This document shows, piece by piece, positions 1 to 10,970 of a stretch of DNA of 64,000 nt. The stretch comes from Prorocentrum cordatum. Lineage: Eukaryota; Sar; Dinophyceae; Prorocentrales; Prorocentraceae. A program made the position numbers and the translations under genes. The stretch is taken from NCBI GenBank assembly GCA_963575745.1, contig CAUYUJ010004581.1, positions 135,967 to 199,966 of the forward strand, read 5' to 3'. How positions within the stretch are numbered: position 1 is the stretch's first letter; each line of letters opens with the position of its first letter. The notes beneath the pieces are model-generated. The model had not been told where the DNA came from. It saw only the letters and a program-made list of their open reading frames with translations, and made no database searches.

Positions 1-1
1 G

Positions 2-97
2 GATTCGGACAAGGAGGAGGCGAGGAAGCGCGAGGAGCACCTCAAATTCGCCGGCCCAACGGGCCAGGGCGTGCTAAGATCTCCGGTAACTGGTTAA
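2..97 (+). CDS. possible C-terminal tail of a gene cut by the window edge
   Basis: One frame is open from base 2 to a TAA at 95-97. The 31 residues are hydrophilic: a charged start (DSDKEEARKREEHLKF) and a short Gly/Pro/Ser end. No family is recognisable. It could be the last exon of a gene lying to the left, or a chance frame. Just after it (150-215) the sequence turns into a GCCCGACCGCC tandem stretch without coding character. Confidence 0.22.
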   Translation, partial: DSDKEEARKREEHLKFAGPTGQGVLRSPVTG

Positions 98-229
98 CAG
101 TATTAACAGTATTTCTAGTTCGCGCGCGCGGGGCGGCCCCTGGGGGTCCCCCGGCGAAAAGTACCCCGACCAACGCCCGGTCGCCGCCCGACCGCCGCCC
201 GACCGCCGCCCGACCAAGTCTACTCAGAG

Positions 230-900
230 ATGGTTTTCCTTCTGGGTGCGGCCTCTCAGGCTCCCCAGAGCGCGCTCAGAGTGCCCCAAGAGGCCCCCAA
301 GACTGCCCAAGAGGCCCCCGAGACGCCCAAAGAGCGCTCGAAGACGCCGAAGATGACCCCAAGACGGCCCAAAAGGCCCCCAAGACAGCCCAAGAGGCCT
401 CCAAGACGCCCCAAGAGCCTTCCAAGAGGCCTCCGAAGAGAGCCCCAAGAGGCCAAAATCGTTGATTTTCATTGGTTTTTTTCGATGTTTTTTGTGTTCT
501 GGATTTTTCGGCTTCCGGACGCTCCAAGACGGCCCAAGAGGCCCCCAAGACCGCTCCAAGACGGCCCACGAAGCTCCCAAGACGGCGCCGAAACGACCCA
601 AGAGAGCCCTCAAGACGGCCCAAGTGCCGCCCAAGACGGACCAAGAGGCCCCAAGACGGGCCCAAGAGGGACTCAGGAGGGATACCGAGAACTCAAAAAT
701 GGAGCCCTCCGTCCCAGAAGGCGCCCAGGAGGTCCCAAAGAGGCCCCAAGAGGCCTCCAAGAGGCCCCAAGATGTCGCCAAGAGGCCCCAGGAGACTCCC
801 AGGAGGCCCAAAAGAAGCCCCAGAAGGCTTCAAACATGTCTCCCAGGCGCCCCCGAACGGCCTCTCAACAGACCCCAAGAGGCCCCCCAAAGAAGCATCT
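230..900 (+). repeat. degenerate CCAAGAGGCCC purine-strand array, copy 1
   Basis: Degenerate tandem repetition of a short unit close to CCAAGAGGCCC, interrupted at 455-520 by a T-rich block that begins with AAAATCGTTGATTTT. Open frames here (Pro/Arg/Lys-rich on +, Gly/Leu/Trp-rich on -) are products of the repeat, not genes. The same arrangement recurs at 36.2-36.64 kb; related arrays without the T-rich block lie at 13.8-14.5, 14.8-15.3 and 16.4-16.7 kb. Confidence 0.85.
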
Positions 901-1086
901 TGACGACGACTCTATTTCGCCCCATCGAGAGACGACCCCCAGGGAACTGCTTCACCATCAAAACTCCCCACGCAACGCGTCCGAACGACACCCGCCCCCA
1001 AGAGCGCAACATGGGCAACGAACACACAGACAAAAACCAGCGATGCCATATCACGGGCCGGCGGAATGAGCGAAGCGATTCAATAA

Positions 1087-1398
1087 CAATTCCAGACCCT
1101 CGCCAAGACGTTGTTCGGAGACCTCAAGCAGAAGGCAGAGCAGTGCAGGAAGGAGCACGAGGAGCTCAAGACCAGACTGCAGTCGAAGAGGCGCCGCCAG
1201 GAGCCAGCCGCTGACGGACAGCCCGCAGGGCAAGGCGCTGCCGAGGCCGCGCAGCCAGGCGCAGGTGCGGGGGCCGCGGCGAGTTCCCAGCACTCCAGCA
1301 CGGCGGCGGCTGCGGCGGCGCCGTCAGCGCCGCCAGCGGCGGCGCCAGCAGCGGCGGCGAAGGCGGCAGGCAAGGGCATTGCCAAGTCGTCGGCATAG
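1087..1398 (+). CDS. coiled-coil then Ala/Gly-rich ORF, possible 5' part of the LINE
   Basis: The frame is open from the TAA at 1084-1086 to the stop at 1396-1398, with no ATG at its head, so this is probably an exon or a remnant. The first 40 residues are charged and fit heptads (TLFGDLKQKAEQCRKEHEEL). The rest is Ala/Gly/Pro low complexity. It lies about 200 bases upstream of the endonuclease of the + strand LINE and in the same direction. A leader domain or ORF1-like segment of that element is the simplest reading; I recognise no family. Confidence 0.35.
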   Translation, partial: QFQTLAKTLFGDLKQKAEQCRKEHEELKTRLQSKRRRQEPAADGQPAGQGAAEAAQPGAGAGAAASSQHSSTAAAAAAPSAPPAAAPAAAAKAAGKGIAKSSA

Positions 1399-1590
1399 AT
1401 GCAGGAACATGCGCGCCGCTTGCTGGGCAGCCACCCGCTCATCGACGGCAAGGGCCCAGGTGCTGGCAAAGGCGGTGCAGCGGCGCCTACGGCTGGCATG
1501 TCGGGCCTTTAGCAGCGGGCTGGATGCCCAGAGTAGTACGTCTTATTTGAATAAGACAAAATCAGAGAAGAATACCAATTCTAGATCGGT

Positions 1591-2330
1591 GTGGCGAATC
1601 GTCACAGCGAATACGTCAGGATGGTCTGGCACGGCTTCTCTCCTCACGGACCCCAAGTGCGAGAAGACTCCATTATCTGCCTCCAAGAGTGTGGAGTTTT
1701 GAAGGGTAGTAACTCGCAGAAGGAGCAATCCATGTCGAGCGAAGGGTGGGAGCTTCGGTTGTCACCTGCTGTGCAAACGGAATTTGGGGGAGTCTCGTCT
1801 GGCGTCGGCATCAGTGTTCGCAGTCACGTCGGAGTGGGACAAGTCCAGGGTCATCATTCTCACCTTCTCCATCCTCGCAGTTCGATCGTGTGGGTGAACG
1901 GCTGCGTGAAGGGTGGGTTCTACTTAGCATCAGTATATCTTCCAGATGGTGAAGGCATCCTAGGAGCGCGAGGGCAGCAACTAATGAACCAATTGGGAGA
2001 ATTCTTATATGCGTCTCGGAAGCCGTTCATCGTCTCGAGAGATTTCAACAGTTTGCCATCAGAGGTCCAGCAGTCCCAGGCCGTTTCCAGGATGAGGGGG
2101 ATCATCGTAAGCTGCAACAAACCCACTTGTCGTGTCGGGAAGGTCTGGAGGGAGTTTGATTTCTTTATAGTTTCACATGAGTTGGTCGGAGAAGTCAAGT
2201 CGTGCCAGCGAGTTGTGAACTCAGCCAATCAGACTAACTAACTATCCTGTGCGTTTGGAGTTGGGGGTCCACGCCCACACCCAGACGAAGCAGTGTTTAA
2301 AGTTGCCCATGCCGTCCCCAGTCGAGAGGC
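1591..2330 (+). pseudogene. LINE-1 APE-type endonuclease domain, frameshifted
   Basis: The start of the domain (IVTANTSGW, about 1609-1626) lies in a different frame from the rest, so there is a frameshift near 1620. Next come the metal-binding Glu in ICLQECGV (about 1675), GVGISVRS, YLASVYLPDGEG, and the position normally GDFN, here SRDFNS (about 2035). REFDFFIVSHEL near 2155 matches the late Asp/His region. A stop at 2239-2241 and a further frame change break the end. In the family this domain nicks target DNA. The substitution in GDFN plus the frameshifts mean it is inactive. Confidence 0.8.
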
Positions 2331-2997
2331 CGATAGGACCAGCCCCACCGCCGCAGGATTGGAAAGGTCTTCCAGAATTATTCGAGAGCTTCGCTGGCCA
2401 GACGTCGGCGAAGGGTTTCACAGACATGCACGGCCTGCTGTGCGATCGCATGGAGGCCGAGCTTTGCGATGTGTTGAGTATTCCATCGGACCAACGGGCC
2501 AAGTATCTGGGGAGGGGTACTGGCTAGAAAGTCGTGGAACAAAAAAACGATTCTGGAACACATCAAGGGCCCGTTTCCAAAGTCTTCGAAAGAAACTCGG
2601 GCTGTTCGTAAGTGCCAGGTGTGGTTAGAGGAGCTGGGGTTTCTCCTGGGCAAGAACAACTCGTGGGATGAACGAGGAGTTCAAAATCTTCTTGGCCAAA
2701 TCCACTGGAGGCATCCGGCCTTGTTTGGCCACTCAGGCTGGCGAGAATTTCACGACGGCCTTTGGCTAGGTCCGCATAGCTGCATCGAGGACGCGCAGTC
2801 CGCTCTGGACGCCGCGCGGGCCATCGCCGACTCGGAGGAGGCGGAGTTTAAGAAGAAAAGGACGCAGGAGTGGAGGACTTGGGTCTTGGGTCAACAAATC
2901 CCTGGAAACTGGAGGAAGGGGGCTCTACAAATGGACCAAGGAACCGCAAGGGTGGGCCCCTGACCCCCTGGGGCCTACGGAGGGCCCAGCTGGGGCA

Positions 2998-4115
2998 GTG
3001 GATACCGCTAAGCAGCTCGTCTTGGAGTGGAAGGAGATCTGGCAGGCAAGAGAACCCCGGAGGCTCGAGAGCGGCGACTTTCAGGTGCCATTAGAGGCCC
3101 CACCTCCAGCCCCGACAGCTGAACATATCAGGTCAGTTCTGAAGAAATTCAAGAGAGGCACCGCGATAGGCATCGACGGGTGGAGCCAGGAGGTCCTGCA
3201 GCTCCTCAGCGACGATGCCTTGAAGGTGTTTGGCCTTTTCGTGTCGGTGAGAGAATCACAGTTTTTGATCCTAGATCAGTGCAACCTCGCGCTGATCGCT
3301 TTCCTCAAGAAGCCCGACGGCGGGTTTCGACCCGTAGGAGCGCTAGCAACATGTATCCGTATTCTCGGGAGGTTACGGAGGGATGAAGCACAGAAGTGGG
3401 AGAGGGATCATGATCTTACGTGCGTGCACAGAGGGAAAAGGAAGAGCTGCGAGCGGGCCGTGTGGCAGCAAGCAGCATTATCGGAGGCAGCAACCTCAGT
3501 GGGCGCGTGCTCTGGGTCAGGCTTGGTCGACTTAGAGAAATGCTACGAGAAGACTCCTCACGACGTAATTTGGCAGTCGTGTAAGAAGCACCAGTTAAAC
3601 CTCATAAGGGCCCGTCTGCTCCTCATGGTTCATGTATGCCCCAGAAGGCTCAAAGTTCGGGAGGTCATCTCTAGCATCATCATACGACGATGCTCGGAGT
3701 TGTGGTGCAATATGCTTTGGAATACATGCAGGCGAGATGGCCGCCCCTCACCCTGCATGTCATGGTAGATGATATAACTCTGGCAGCGATTGGCTCGGCG
3801 CAGAGGGCACGGGCCCTGCTGGCCAAGGCTATTCCAGATCTCTGCGGGCAGTTAGAGAAGCTCGAGCTGGTTGTTTCCAAAAAGAAGTGCCAAATCATGG
3901 CATCGTGCCCAACCCTGGCAGAGAAATTGGGCCGCGATTTGCGAGCCTACCGTTTTGCAGTTTGCGCCAGCGTCAAGAACTTAGGTCACGACTTCAGCCA
4001 GCAGCTTCGCAAGGGCAAGAAGATACTCAGGGGACGAGTTAGCAAGCTACGACGACGAGCGCATCGATTTCGAGCGTTACGGCCTCATAGTAAGGGCCCT
4101 TCGAGAGTGTATCGG
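2998..4115 (+). pseudogene. LINE-1 reverse transcriptase domain, frameshifted
   Basis: Frame 1 (2998-3768) carries the fingers motifs: GTAIGIDGWSQEVL (about 3160), ALIAFLKKPDGGFRPVG (about 3290) and motif A, LVDLEKCYEKTPH (about 3525), with its Asp. The frame then shifts: 3690 onward reads QYALEYMQARWPP, then motif C, MVDDITLA (about 3763), with both Asp residues, then thumb-like helices. The stretch between A and C is damaged. Polymerase catalytic residues survive but the reading frame does not. It continues the endonuclease and precedes RNase H in the same direction. Confidence 0.88.
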
Positions 4116-4155
4116 ACGGGGGGGGATAGCAGCAGCGACGTACGGGGTACGAGCT

Positions 4156-6009
4156 ATGGGGATGACGGACAAAGATTTGAAAGATCTCAATGCAGTAGCT
4201 GCATTTGCTTTGTTCGGAAAAGCGAAAGGCCGTTCCCGCGCTGTCCAGTATCCCCTAGCGGATCCACCCGGTCTGGATCCATCCTATATCGTCAATACCC
4301 TTCCTCTGATCACGTGGTGGCATGCACTACATCAGAGGTGGATCCCAGAGAACTTGATGTCTCATATTTTCTTGGCGGCGTTGGAAAGAGAGACGAAAGG
4401 ATGGTCGGCGGTGGTAGGCCCAGCAGGAGCAGTCGTGCAGACGCTTCGCAGACTGGGCTGGACTGCCAGCGCGCCCACTCATTGGAAAGATCCCCAAGGG
4501 CGCCAAGTAGATCTCAGAGGGACGTGTGTGCCAGATTTGAAGAAGGTTATCCACAGTGGAGTGAGGAGACAGCAGGAGCTAGCAGCTGCATCGCATCATG
4601 GGAGGCAAGGTTTCGCTTTCCTGGATCCTGTAAAAGCCGAACTTAGACAACTTCGTGGACGGGGGGAGTTTGTTCAGGCGGACCTGGTGACCATGCATAG
4701 GTCGGGGGGCCTCTGGACTCAGGATCAACTCTACCAAGAACGTTTCGCGATATATCGGGAATGCTACTGGTGTCGAGGTGGCCCAGGAACGATCACTCAT
4801 AGGGCTTACGAGTGCGACGGACTCGCCAGCTGGAGGCGCGAGCAGGGTTTCAACGAGCTGATCAGCATCGGCCGAGAGAACCCAGAGTCGGTCCTCACCA
4901 CTTTCGGCGTGACCGACAGCCAGCGTGACGATATGCCTCTCCCGCTCCAGGCCAGTGAATGTAAAATGAGATGTTACCCTCCCAGGGGCAACTTCACCGC
5001 TCTTGTTTTCATCGACGGCTCTGGATTAAACCCTGACATAGACTGGCTGACAAGAGCGGGGAGGTCAGCAGTTTCCATCTGGCCAGGTTCGGCAGGAATC
5101 CTGGCATCAGCTTATGGCCCCGTGCCAGGAATTGTTCAGTCCTCAGGTTTAGCAGAGCACTACGCCCTGCTCCAGGCCCTCCACTTGCTGAGCGGGGTCA
5201 AGGGGACGATCGTCACTGACCATAAGAACCTCCTGGTTGGCCTCGAGAGATGGCCAACGGTCACGTGCGATCCGAAGCAGCCGTTCTAGGAAATCTGGAG
5301 GCTGATATTTTGGAAAATAGAAGACATCGGGCGGGAGAGCATTGACGTGCTCTGGATGCCGTCTCATCGTTCCAAAACATGGTATCGTAGCAACGGTTTC
5401 CCTGAATATTGGTTGTATGGAAATAGAGCAGCAGATACATACGCTAAGCTTGGAGCTATGGGTCATCATCCTTCTGTGGCCCACGTAGGGCAGCGGATAG
5501 CAGCAACAGAACATGTAGGTAGACAATTCGTTAGACTCCTCGGGGGAACCCTTAAGAGGCTCGGCGAATTGTGTTTTCCTGATGTGGTTCCGTTTCAGAA
5601 GGCCAAAGTTAAACAGCCGAAGCCTGCCAAGCTAGGTCCAACCGAGCCCGTTTTGCAATTAAGAATAGACCCCAATGACAAATAACATCTCTTGCACATC
5701 ACGAGCGGTGTGGGTTGTAGAGTATGCGGCAAGACGGCAAAGAAGCGTAGTATAGTTGTTCAGGAGGTCTGGCCAGGAATCCCTCGAGTCCTCGCGAAAG
5801 TGTTCGAGTCTCATCGGATGTGGCGCCTGGGGGTTTCAGATCTCTTCTTTTGTTCAGGGTGCGGGAGACACGCGCGGCGACAGGTCAAGGACTTGGCCAC
5901 GCGCTGCTCCCGACCCACGGACGCAGGAGCGAGAGCACTGAAGATGCTCCGCAAGGGAGTGGACCCAACCAGCAAGAAGGAGGTTGGAGTGCCATTTCCC
6001 GTGCACTGA
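4156..6009 (+). pseudogene. LINE-1 C-terminal region: CCHC motif, RNase H, terminal Cys/His domain
   Basis: The longest open piece (4156-5289, 377 residues) has a Cys-Cys-His-Cys set (CYWCRGGPGTITHRAYEC, about 4765), then RNase H: Asp in FIDGSGLNP, Glu in GLAEHYALLQAL, Asp in IVTDHKNLL. A TAG at 5287-5289 interrupts. Past it, in the same frame, WMPSHRS and GNRAADTYAKLG give the last RNase H His and Asp. After another stop (5683-5685) the frame continues at 5692 with CRVCG and FFCSGCGRHAR, a zinc-like tail typical of dinoflagellate LINEs as I remember them. RNase H would remove RNA from the hybrid during integration. Confidence 0.85.
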
Positions 6010-6534
6010 TTTTCCTGAACGCAGGCTATGTTTCACCGAGGGATAGACTTGTCAGAGGCTCCAGCGGCTCCAGAGGAGGAGAAGGAGGAGGAGGAGAAGG
6101 AGAAGGCTGCTGACGCTGCTGATGATACTCTCCGTATAAAAAGAGGCTGGCACACTGGCCGGGGCATTCCGAGCCTTCGCCGAGAAGCCGTGCTGAGCCG
6201 ATGCCCAGCGAGAAAACGAGCCGCCCCGCCAATGCCGAGCAGCGGATGCCGAACCCGAGGGCCCAGCGAAAATCCACTAGGGGCTCATCCTATGCTGGCC
6301 TCCCCATCCTCCCAAGCTGTGTCGACTCAATCGCGCGGCGTTGGGTCTTCTCCCAATTCACCAACGCCTCAGGAGAGCTAAAACCGTGCAACTGGGCGAC
6401 GCGAGATGCTTCAAAACGGGACAAGCACACCACAGCGGAGCTCCGCTCTGTACCCGCGTCGGCCGAAGACGCGGATGACAACACAGCCACGCTGTCCGGC
6501 TCCCCCGGCACTCCAGCAAAGGACCCCAGCAGGC
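6010..6534. other. no supported gene; acidic/purine-rich spacer
   Basis: Between the end of LINE-1 and the GAG microsatellite there are only short overlapping frames. One (6028-6381 +) begins with a Glu/Lys stretch produced by GGAGGAGGAGAAGG. A TATAAAAAG string sits near 6136, but nothing downstream supports a promoter. Confidence 0.5.
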
Positions 6535-7165
6535 GAAGGAAGAGGAGAAGGAGTAGGATGAGGAGTAGGATGAGGAGTAGGAGGAGGAGGAGGAGGAGGA
6601 GGAGGAGGAGGAGGAGGAGGAGGAGGAGGAGGAGGGAAGAGGAGGAGGAGGAGGAGGAGGAGGAGGAGGAGGAGGGAAGGGGAGGAGGAGGGGAGGAGGA
6701 GGAGGAGGTGGATGAGAGGAGGAGGAGGAGGAGAAGGAGGAGGAGAAGGAGGAAGAGGAGGAGAAGGAGGAGGGGGGGGGAGGAGGAGTAGGGAGGAGGA
6801 GGAGGAGGAGGAGGGAGGAGGAGGAGGAGGAGGATGAGGATGAGGAGGATGAGGATGAGGATGATGAGGATGATGAGGATGATGAGGATGATGATGATGA
6901 TGATGCTGCTGCTGATGATGATGATGATGTTGAGGATGAGGATGATGATAATGAGGATCAGGATGATGATGATTATGATGCTGCTTATGATTATGATTAT
7001 GATGATTATGATGATGATGATGAGGATGATGATGGTGATGATGCTGATGCTGATGCTGCTGATGATGATGATGTTGATGATGGTGGTGGTGATGATTATG
7101 GGTAGAAGGAGGAGGAGGAGGAGGAGGAGGAGGAGGAGGATGAGGAGGAGGAGGAAGATGAGGAG
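6535..7165 (+). repeat. GAG/GGA then GAT then GAG microsatellite
   Basis: 6535-6835 is nearly pure AGG/GAG. 6834-7105 is GATGAG/GATGAT with GCT and GTT interruptions. 7106-7165 returns to GGA. In the frame of the LINE tail that follows, the last part reads Asp/Glu without a stop directly into coding sequence. Confidence 0.95.
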
Positions 7166-9000
7166 GACCTTGCGTGGCTCCGCAAAATCGCCCCCCCGTC
7201 GGACCCGCCCCCTGGCGATTGGGTGCCCTTTTGGCTGAATATGGTTCGGAACGACCCCCGTCGCTTTGTGAGGCTTGTGGGGATTGCGGGTGCTCGGATT
7301 AGGTATCAGTGGCAGGAAGAACTGGGGTGTGAGATGTGGAGGAGTAGACTCACCGATACCAGCAAGCGTATGGCCAACAATTCAAGTCTGATCAACGCCA
7401 TAGCCATGCCGCTGCCCATGGAAAGGGTCAGGGGAACCCCACTTGCTCCCCCTTCCCCTGTTGCTCTCAACCCCGAGGAGACAACTGGAACCCAACCACA
7501 GGTTGCGGACTCCCAGTACGTCTCTTACATGTGTGGTTTCGCGTCTGAGCAGGAGCACGTTGTAAGAATCCACATAGGGAAACCACATAAGACTGAAACC
7601 AGCCCGACTGCGTTTGTCACGGGAACGGTGTGTCCGTTTGTGTCACCCAATTTTGGGATACTGCGAGATTGTTGAAGCACATGCAGAGTGCTGCCAACTG
7701 CCGTACGTGTTGGCTTAATTCCCCGCTGCGACCTTCTGAGGAGGAGCTGGCGGAATGCCTGGCGGAGAGGCGGGAAGTAAAACGTGTGAACCGATCCAAG
7801 GGACTGTCGGAATGCGTTGCTCATGTTCCCGCGGTGAAGATTGCGGGGCCTGCTTTCCGCCCCCTGGTCCGTATCCCTAAGCAGCCAAAGATAGATCTGC
7901 CTGCAGCCGTTGTTGCGCCTATGGGCACTCCTGTGCAGACTGGGCCAACCCTGCCTCCCGCCCCCCCTCTGCCATGCTCGTACGCTGTGTTTGTTGTTTA
8001 CAGAGGGAGTCACAGCAAGAATGCCATGCGAGTGTTTGCGGAGCAACCATTATGGCGAGAAGACCGTGTATGGCCCATTGTTCTTGAGTGTGCGACGACC
8101 GACTCCACGGGCCTACTCTCCCCTTACACGCTTGCTACGGCAGGCAGACTCATTGAGCAGGGGAAGGTTGCGAGCCTGTATATTGAGTACACTTTAACGA
8201 GCGTTGTGCAAGCCTCGCACCCCATGGCTGCGCTCCCCGAGGGCCTCACTCCTGTTCGAACCACCGTGTCCCCATGGGGGTGTATTCAGACCAGTGACTG
8301 TGTGAGGGGGTGGATGGCGAGAGAGAATATTTGGCTGCGATCGTGCACTGAACTTCGGGTGCGATGCGTGACCCAGGATGTTCCTGCATGTTGGATCCTC
8401 CCCGTGTCACCATCTGTTTACCCTACTGCCCCTGTCGCTGGAATGCCCCCCGAAGTTGCGGCCCTCTCTAGGCTTCCTGGATGTCGAGGGACCCTGTTGG
8501 ACACGTGCCCGCCTGTGGATCCTGGTGTTGCCCCCTCGGTGGCCCTCTGGGGGGCTTGGCCTTCTGGCGTGCCCATTCCCCCCCCCCCACGGGTCATGGA
8601 CAGTTCTCTCATGCTGATCAGATGCGTTGCCTCAACAATCGTCTCCGCCTCTCTTGCTTTCATGAAAGAGCGGGTGGGGACACGGCGCCGTCGGCGAGCT
8701 CAAGGCCGCTTGGGGACACTGTGGGAATTGTTGCTAGTCTATGCAGTGCGGCCAGCAAGCGACTGCGCAACGCCTCAATCACACCTAACATGCGGGGGTG
8801 CGAGGAAGGGGCAGCGCGCAATGAAGAAGGGGAGGGGGCCGCCCCTGACTGGGTTTTCGACCGCAATGCGGCGGGAGCTTGCACGATACGGGTTGAAAGT
8901 GCCTCCGATTTTCAGCAGAGCGCATGCCCCTCAAGTGTACAGCCACTGCATGAGGCCCCGTGTCTGGTGACGGGAGGAGTCCGATGGGGGGACGGAATTG
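7166..9000 (+). pseudogene. 5'-truncated LINE tail: C2H2 finger plus dinoflagellate LINE C-terminal domain
   Basis: Frame 2 runs from the microsatellite into EDLAWLRKIAPP and WVPFWLNMVRNDPRRFV, and stops at 7675. A one-base shift near 7630 restores frame 1, which runs to 8970. Across the shift a finger-like set appears: CVTQFWDTARLLKHM, then NCRTC. Then come GPAFRPL, a region with VASLYIEYTLTSVV and PVRTTVSPWGC, and MPPEVAALSRLPGCRGTLLD. In related dinoflagellate LINE polyproteins I recall the same order: finger, a GPPCETWS-type segment, and a WLLPE..LPGCR segment followed by a Cys. No reverse transcriptase remains upstream, so this is a 5'-truncated copy, as LINE insertions often are. The function of the tail is unknown. 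Confidence 0.68.
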
Positions 9001-9296
9001 TGTTCACCCACGACCCAAATGTCCAGAAGGCGCATCTGGACGCCTGCTGGGGAGGGGAGGCCGCCTGGGGAATGGTATCGGGTATGACCCCTGGCCCGAC
9101 CCCCTCGCCGACAGGACCGCCTTGTCCTGGAGAGGCAGTCGGGCACTCTGAAGGGGACTCGCTGGCTGCCCCCACGTTGGGGTCGCCCTGACCGCCCTCC
9201 TTCTGCATGAATTCGGAATTCTGTGCGTGACTTTCACTTTTTCATCTTCTGGCACGGGCTCAAACTTTTAAGCCCCAAGGAGCGAGCGAGCGAGCG

Positions 9297-9500
9297 AGGA
9301 GGAGGAGGAGGGGGAGAAGGAGGAGGAGGAGGAGGAAGAGGAGGAGGTCGAGGAGGAGGAGGAGGAGGAGGAGGAGGAGGAGGAGGAGGAGGAGAAGGAG
9401 GAGGAGGAGGAGAAGGAGGAGGAGGAGAAGGAGGAGGGGGAGGTGGAGGAGGAGGAGGAGGAGGAAGAGGAGGAGGAGGAGGGGGGAAGAGCAGGCTGAG
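9297..9500 (+). repeat. GGA microsatellite
   Basis: About 200 bases of GGA with GAA and GGC interruptions, preceded by a short GAGC run (9281-9297). Confidence 0.95.
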
Positions 9501-9680
9501 GAAAAGGAGGAGGAAGGACCTCAGGGCTGTTGATGGCAAAAGGCTCCCACCGCTCCCAGCCCGGCAACCCCTTCAGCCTCTCCTGGTTGCGTTCGGACAC
9601 CCCGGGCCGCAGGTCCGAAGCGAGGTATGTCAGGCGAAACTCTTCCTCTTGAGCACAGACCACCGACCGTCCCGGCATTC

Positions 9681-10514
9681 CTATAGGCCTACCACGACAT
9701 GTTCGTAGAACCCGATGTCAGAAACAATGTTCTCAGAACATGAGCCCGATGTGCTAAAACAAGACAGTCTCAGCCGGAAATGTTCTAAGAACATTTCGTG
9801 CAGACCACACAAGGTTCTTATAACATTATTTGGTGGTCCTATAAGCGAGCCAGGACGTTTCGCCACTGCTTGATCCTCGTCGCGGCAGTTCCTGGACACG
9901 GGAAGGACGAGCATGCCAGGGGGAGCGCGTTGCCAAGACTCCCGGCTCTTCTCGGTGAGCTTGTAGCCCAAGAACTGCTGCCGGAGGTCCTCGTCCAGCG
10001 CGATCTTGTCCCCTTCCTCCACCTCGCATATCTCCCACCTCTCCCCTGTCTCGCCCTTCTCTGTGGGGGCGGGGAAGACTTTCAGGCCCACGAGCTTGTC
10101 GCACATCTCCCTGGTGGCGGGCAGGCGGCCCAAGTTGAACTCCGCTGGAGGCACCGCCTCGTGCACGACCGTGACCGCCACGTGCGGCTCGGGCACGCCT
10201 TCAGCACCGTCCAGCGGCTCGGTCGTCAGGCCACGATAGCGGAACCTCGGGAAGAGACTGAAGCTGTAGCCCCCGTGAGGCATGACCATGCTGGGCTCAC
10301 GCCGCCAGCGCTGTGCCTTGGACTCGTCCTCCTCCACCTGCAGCAGGGTGGCGACCAGTTCGGCGTACTGGCTCGCAGACATGTCCTGCTCGAACACCTC
10401 CCTGCAGTCGGATCTCGGAGGAGCGTCGATGCTTTCGTCCATGGACGTAGCAAGGTATGTGATGCCGTCCAAGACGTTGGCCACGTAAGTGAACCTAGGA
10501 CAACCCAAAAGCAC
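9681..10514 (-). CDS. unassigned protein, 277 codons open
   Basis: A mixed-composition frame, not repeat derived. It has ordinary soluble-protein character: FTYVANVLDGITYLATSMDE, then MPHGGYSFSLFPRFRYRGL, then WEICEVEEGDKIALDEDLRQ. I recognise no domain. The last 50 residues (9681-9840) come from a region rich in inverted GAACATGTTC-like words, so the true end may be an intron boundary or an earlier stop. It lies 18 bases past the stop of the minus-strand frame 10533-10970, and the two may be exons of one gene. CCTAGG just before FTYVAN could hold a 3' splice site. Confidence 0.45.
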   Translation of the reverse strand: MLLGCPRFTYVANVLDGITYLATSMDESIDAPPRSDCREVFEQDMSASQYAELVATLLQVEEDESKAQRWRREPSMVMPHGGYSFSLFPRFRYRGLTTEPLDGAEGVPEPHVAVTVVHEAVPPAEFNLGRLPATREMCDKLVGLKVFPAPTEKGETGERWEICEVEEGDKIALDEDLRQQFLGYKLTEKSRESWQRAPPGMLVLPVSRNCRDEDQAVAKRPGSLIGPPNNVIRTLCGLHEMFLEHFRLRLSCFSTSGSCSENIVSDIGFYEHVVVGL

Positions 10515-10532
10515 TGATAGGTACCGATAGCG

Positions 10533-10970
10533 CTACTCCGTGGCCCTCTCCTGGGGTGCGTTTGACCAGAACTGCGAGGCGAATCCCAGCGGCGGCGACG
10601 AGGGCCTCCCAGCGAGCCCAGCAGGGTTAAAACGAGGGAAGGATTGCGGCATCGCCTCTTCCTCCTCTGAGAACCCCTTGCTGCTGCGCCATCCCCGGGC
10701 CTCGTAGTGGTTTCCTGCCCAGGAGCTCTCGCACTGCCAGATGCGCCGCGGCAGGGAGCCCTCGGGAAGCTTGAAGAAGTCGGGTGTCACCCCCTGGACG
10801 ACAGGAAATGACGGCGGCGCATACTTAGCGGTGCCCGCAGTCGTGTGCGCCTGCGGCGCAACCGACCCCTGGGTCGGCATGGACACCGAGCCAACAACGC
10901 CGTTTTTCATCTGGTCGATGAACATCTTGCACGCGTCGAAGTCGGCCCGAGCGACTGCTGGCAACTCCAC
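10533..10970 (-). CDS. unassigned protein, possible 5' exon of the 9.7-10.5 kb gene
   Basis: A 145-codon frame whose first Met codon position is a GTG. The frame is open further up to about 11000 (SKADVELPAVARADFDACK), and CTCAAAG just before it could be a 3' splice site, so this may be an internal exon. An amphipathic N-terminal stretch is followed by Pro/Gly-rich sequence and an acidic run (FSEEEEAMPQ). No known domain. It ends at TAG 18 bases before the next frame on the same strand. A noncanonical intron that removes the stop is possible but unproved. Confidence 0.4.
   Translation of the reverse strand: MELPAVARADFDACKMFIDQMKNGVVGSVSMPTQGSVAPQAHTTAGTAKYAPPSFPVVQGVTPDFFKLPEGSLPRRIWQCESSWAGNHYEARGWRSSKGFSEEEEAMPQSFPRFNPAGLAGRPSSPPLGFASQFWSNAPQERATE

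Larger units (their letters stand above)
1087..6009 (+). mobile_element. degenerate non-LTR retrotransposon (LINE-1 of this window) with APE, RT and RNase H
   Basis: Domain order on + is: coiled-coil leader (1087-1398), APE-type endonuclease (about 1594-2330), linker, reverse transcriptase (2998-4115), CCHC-like motif (about 4765-4815), RNase H (about 5005-5460) and a C-terminal Cys/His region (5692-6009). Such an element copies its mRNA into nicked chromosomal DNA. The frame changes several times and in-frame stops occur, for example at 5287-5289 and 5683-5685, so it is a dead copy. No target duplication or poly-A tail was found. The dinoflagellate assignment rests on my memory of similar C-terminal zinc regions. 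Confidence 0.88.

Noticed and set aside
6130-6150. TATAAAAAG as a promoter
   Set aside because: No supported gene follows at a suitable distance, and dinoflagellate promoters usually lack TATA boxes.
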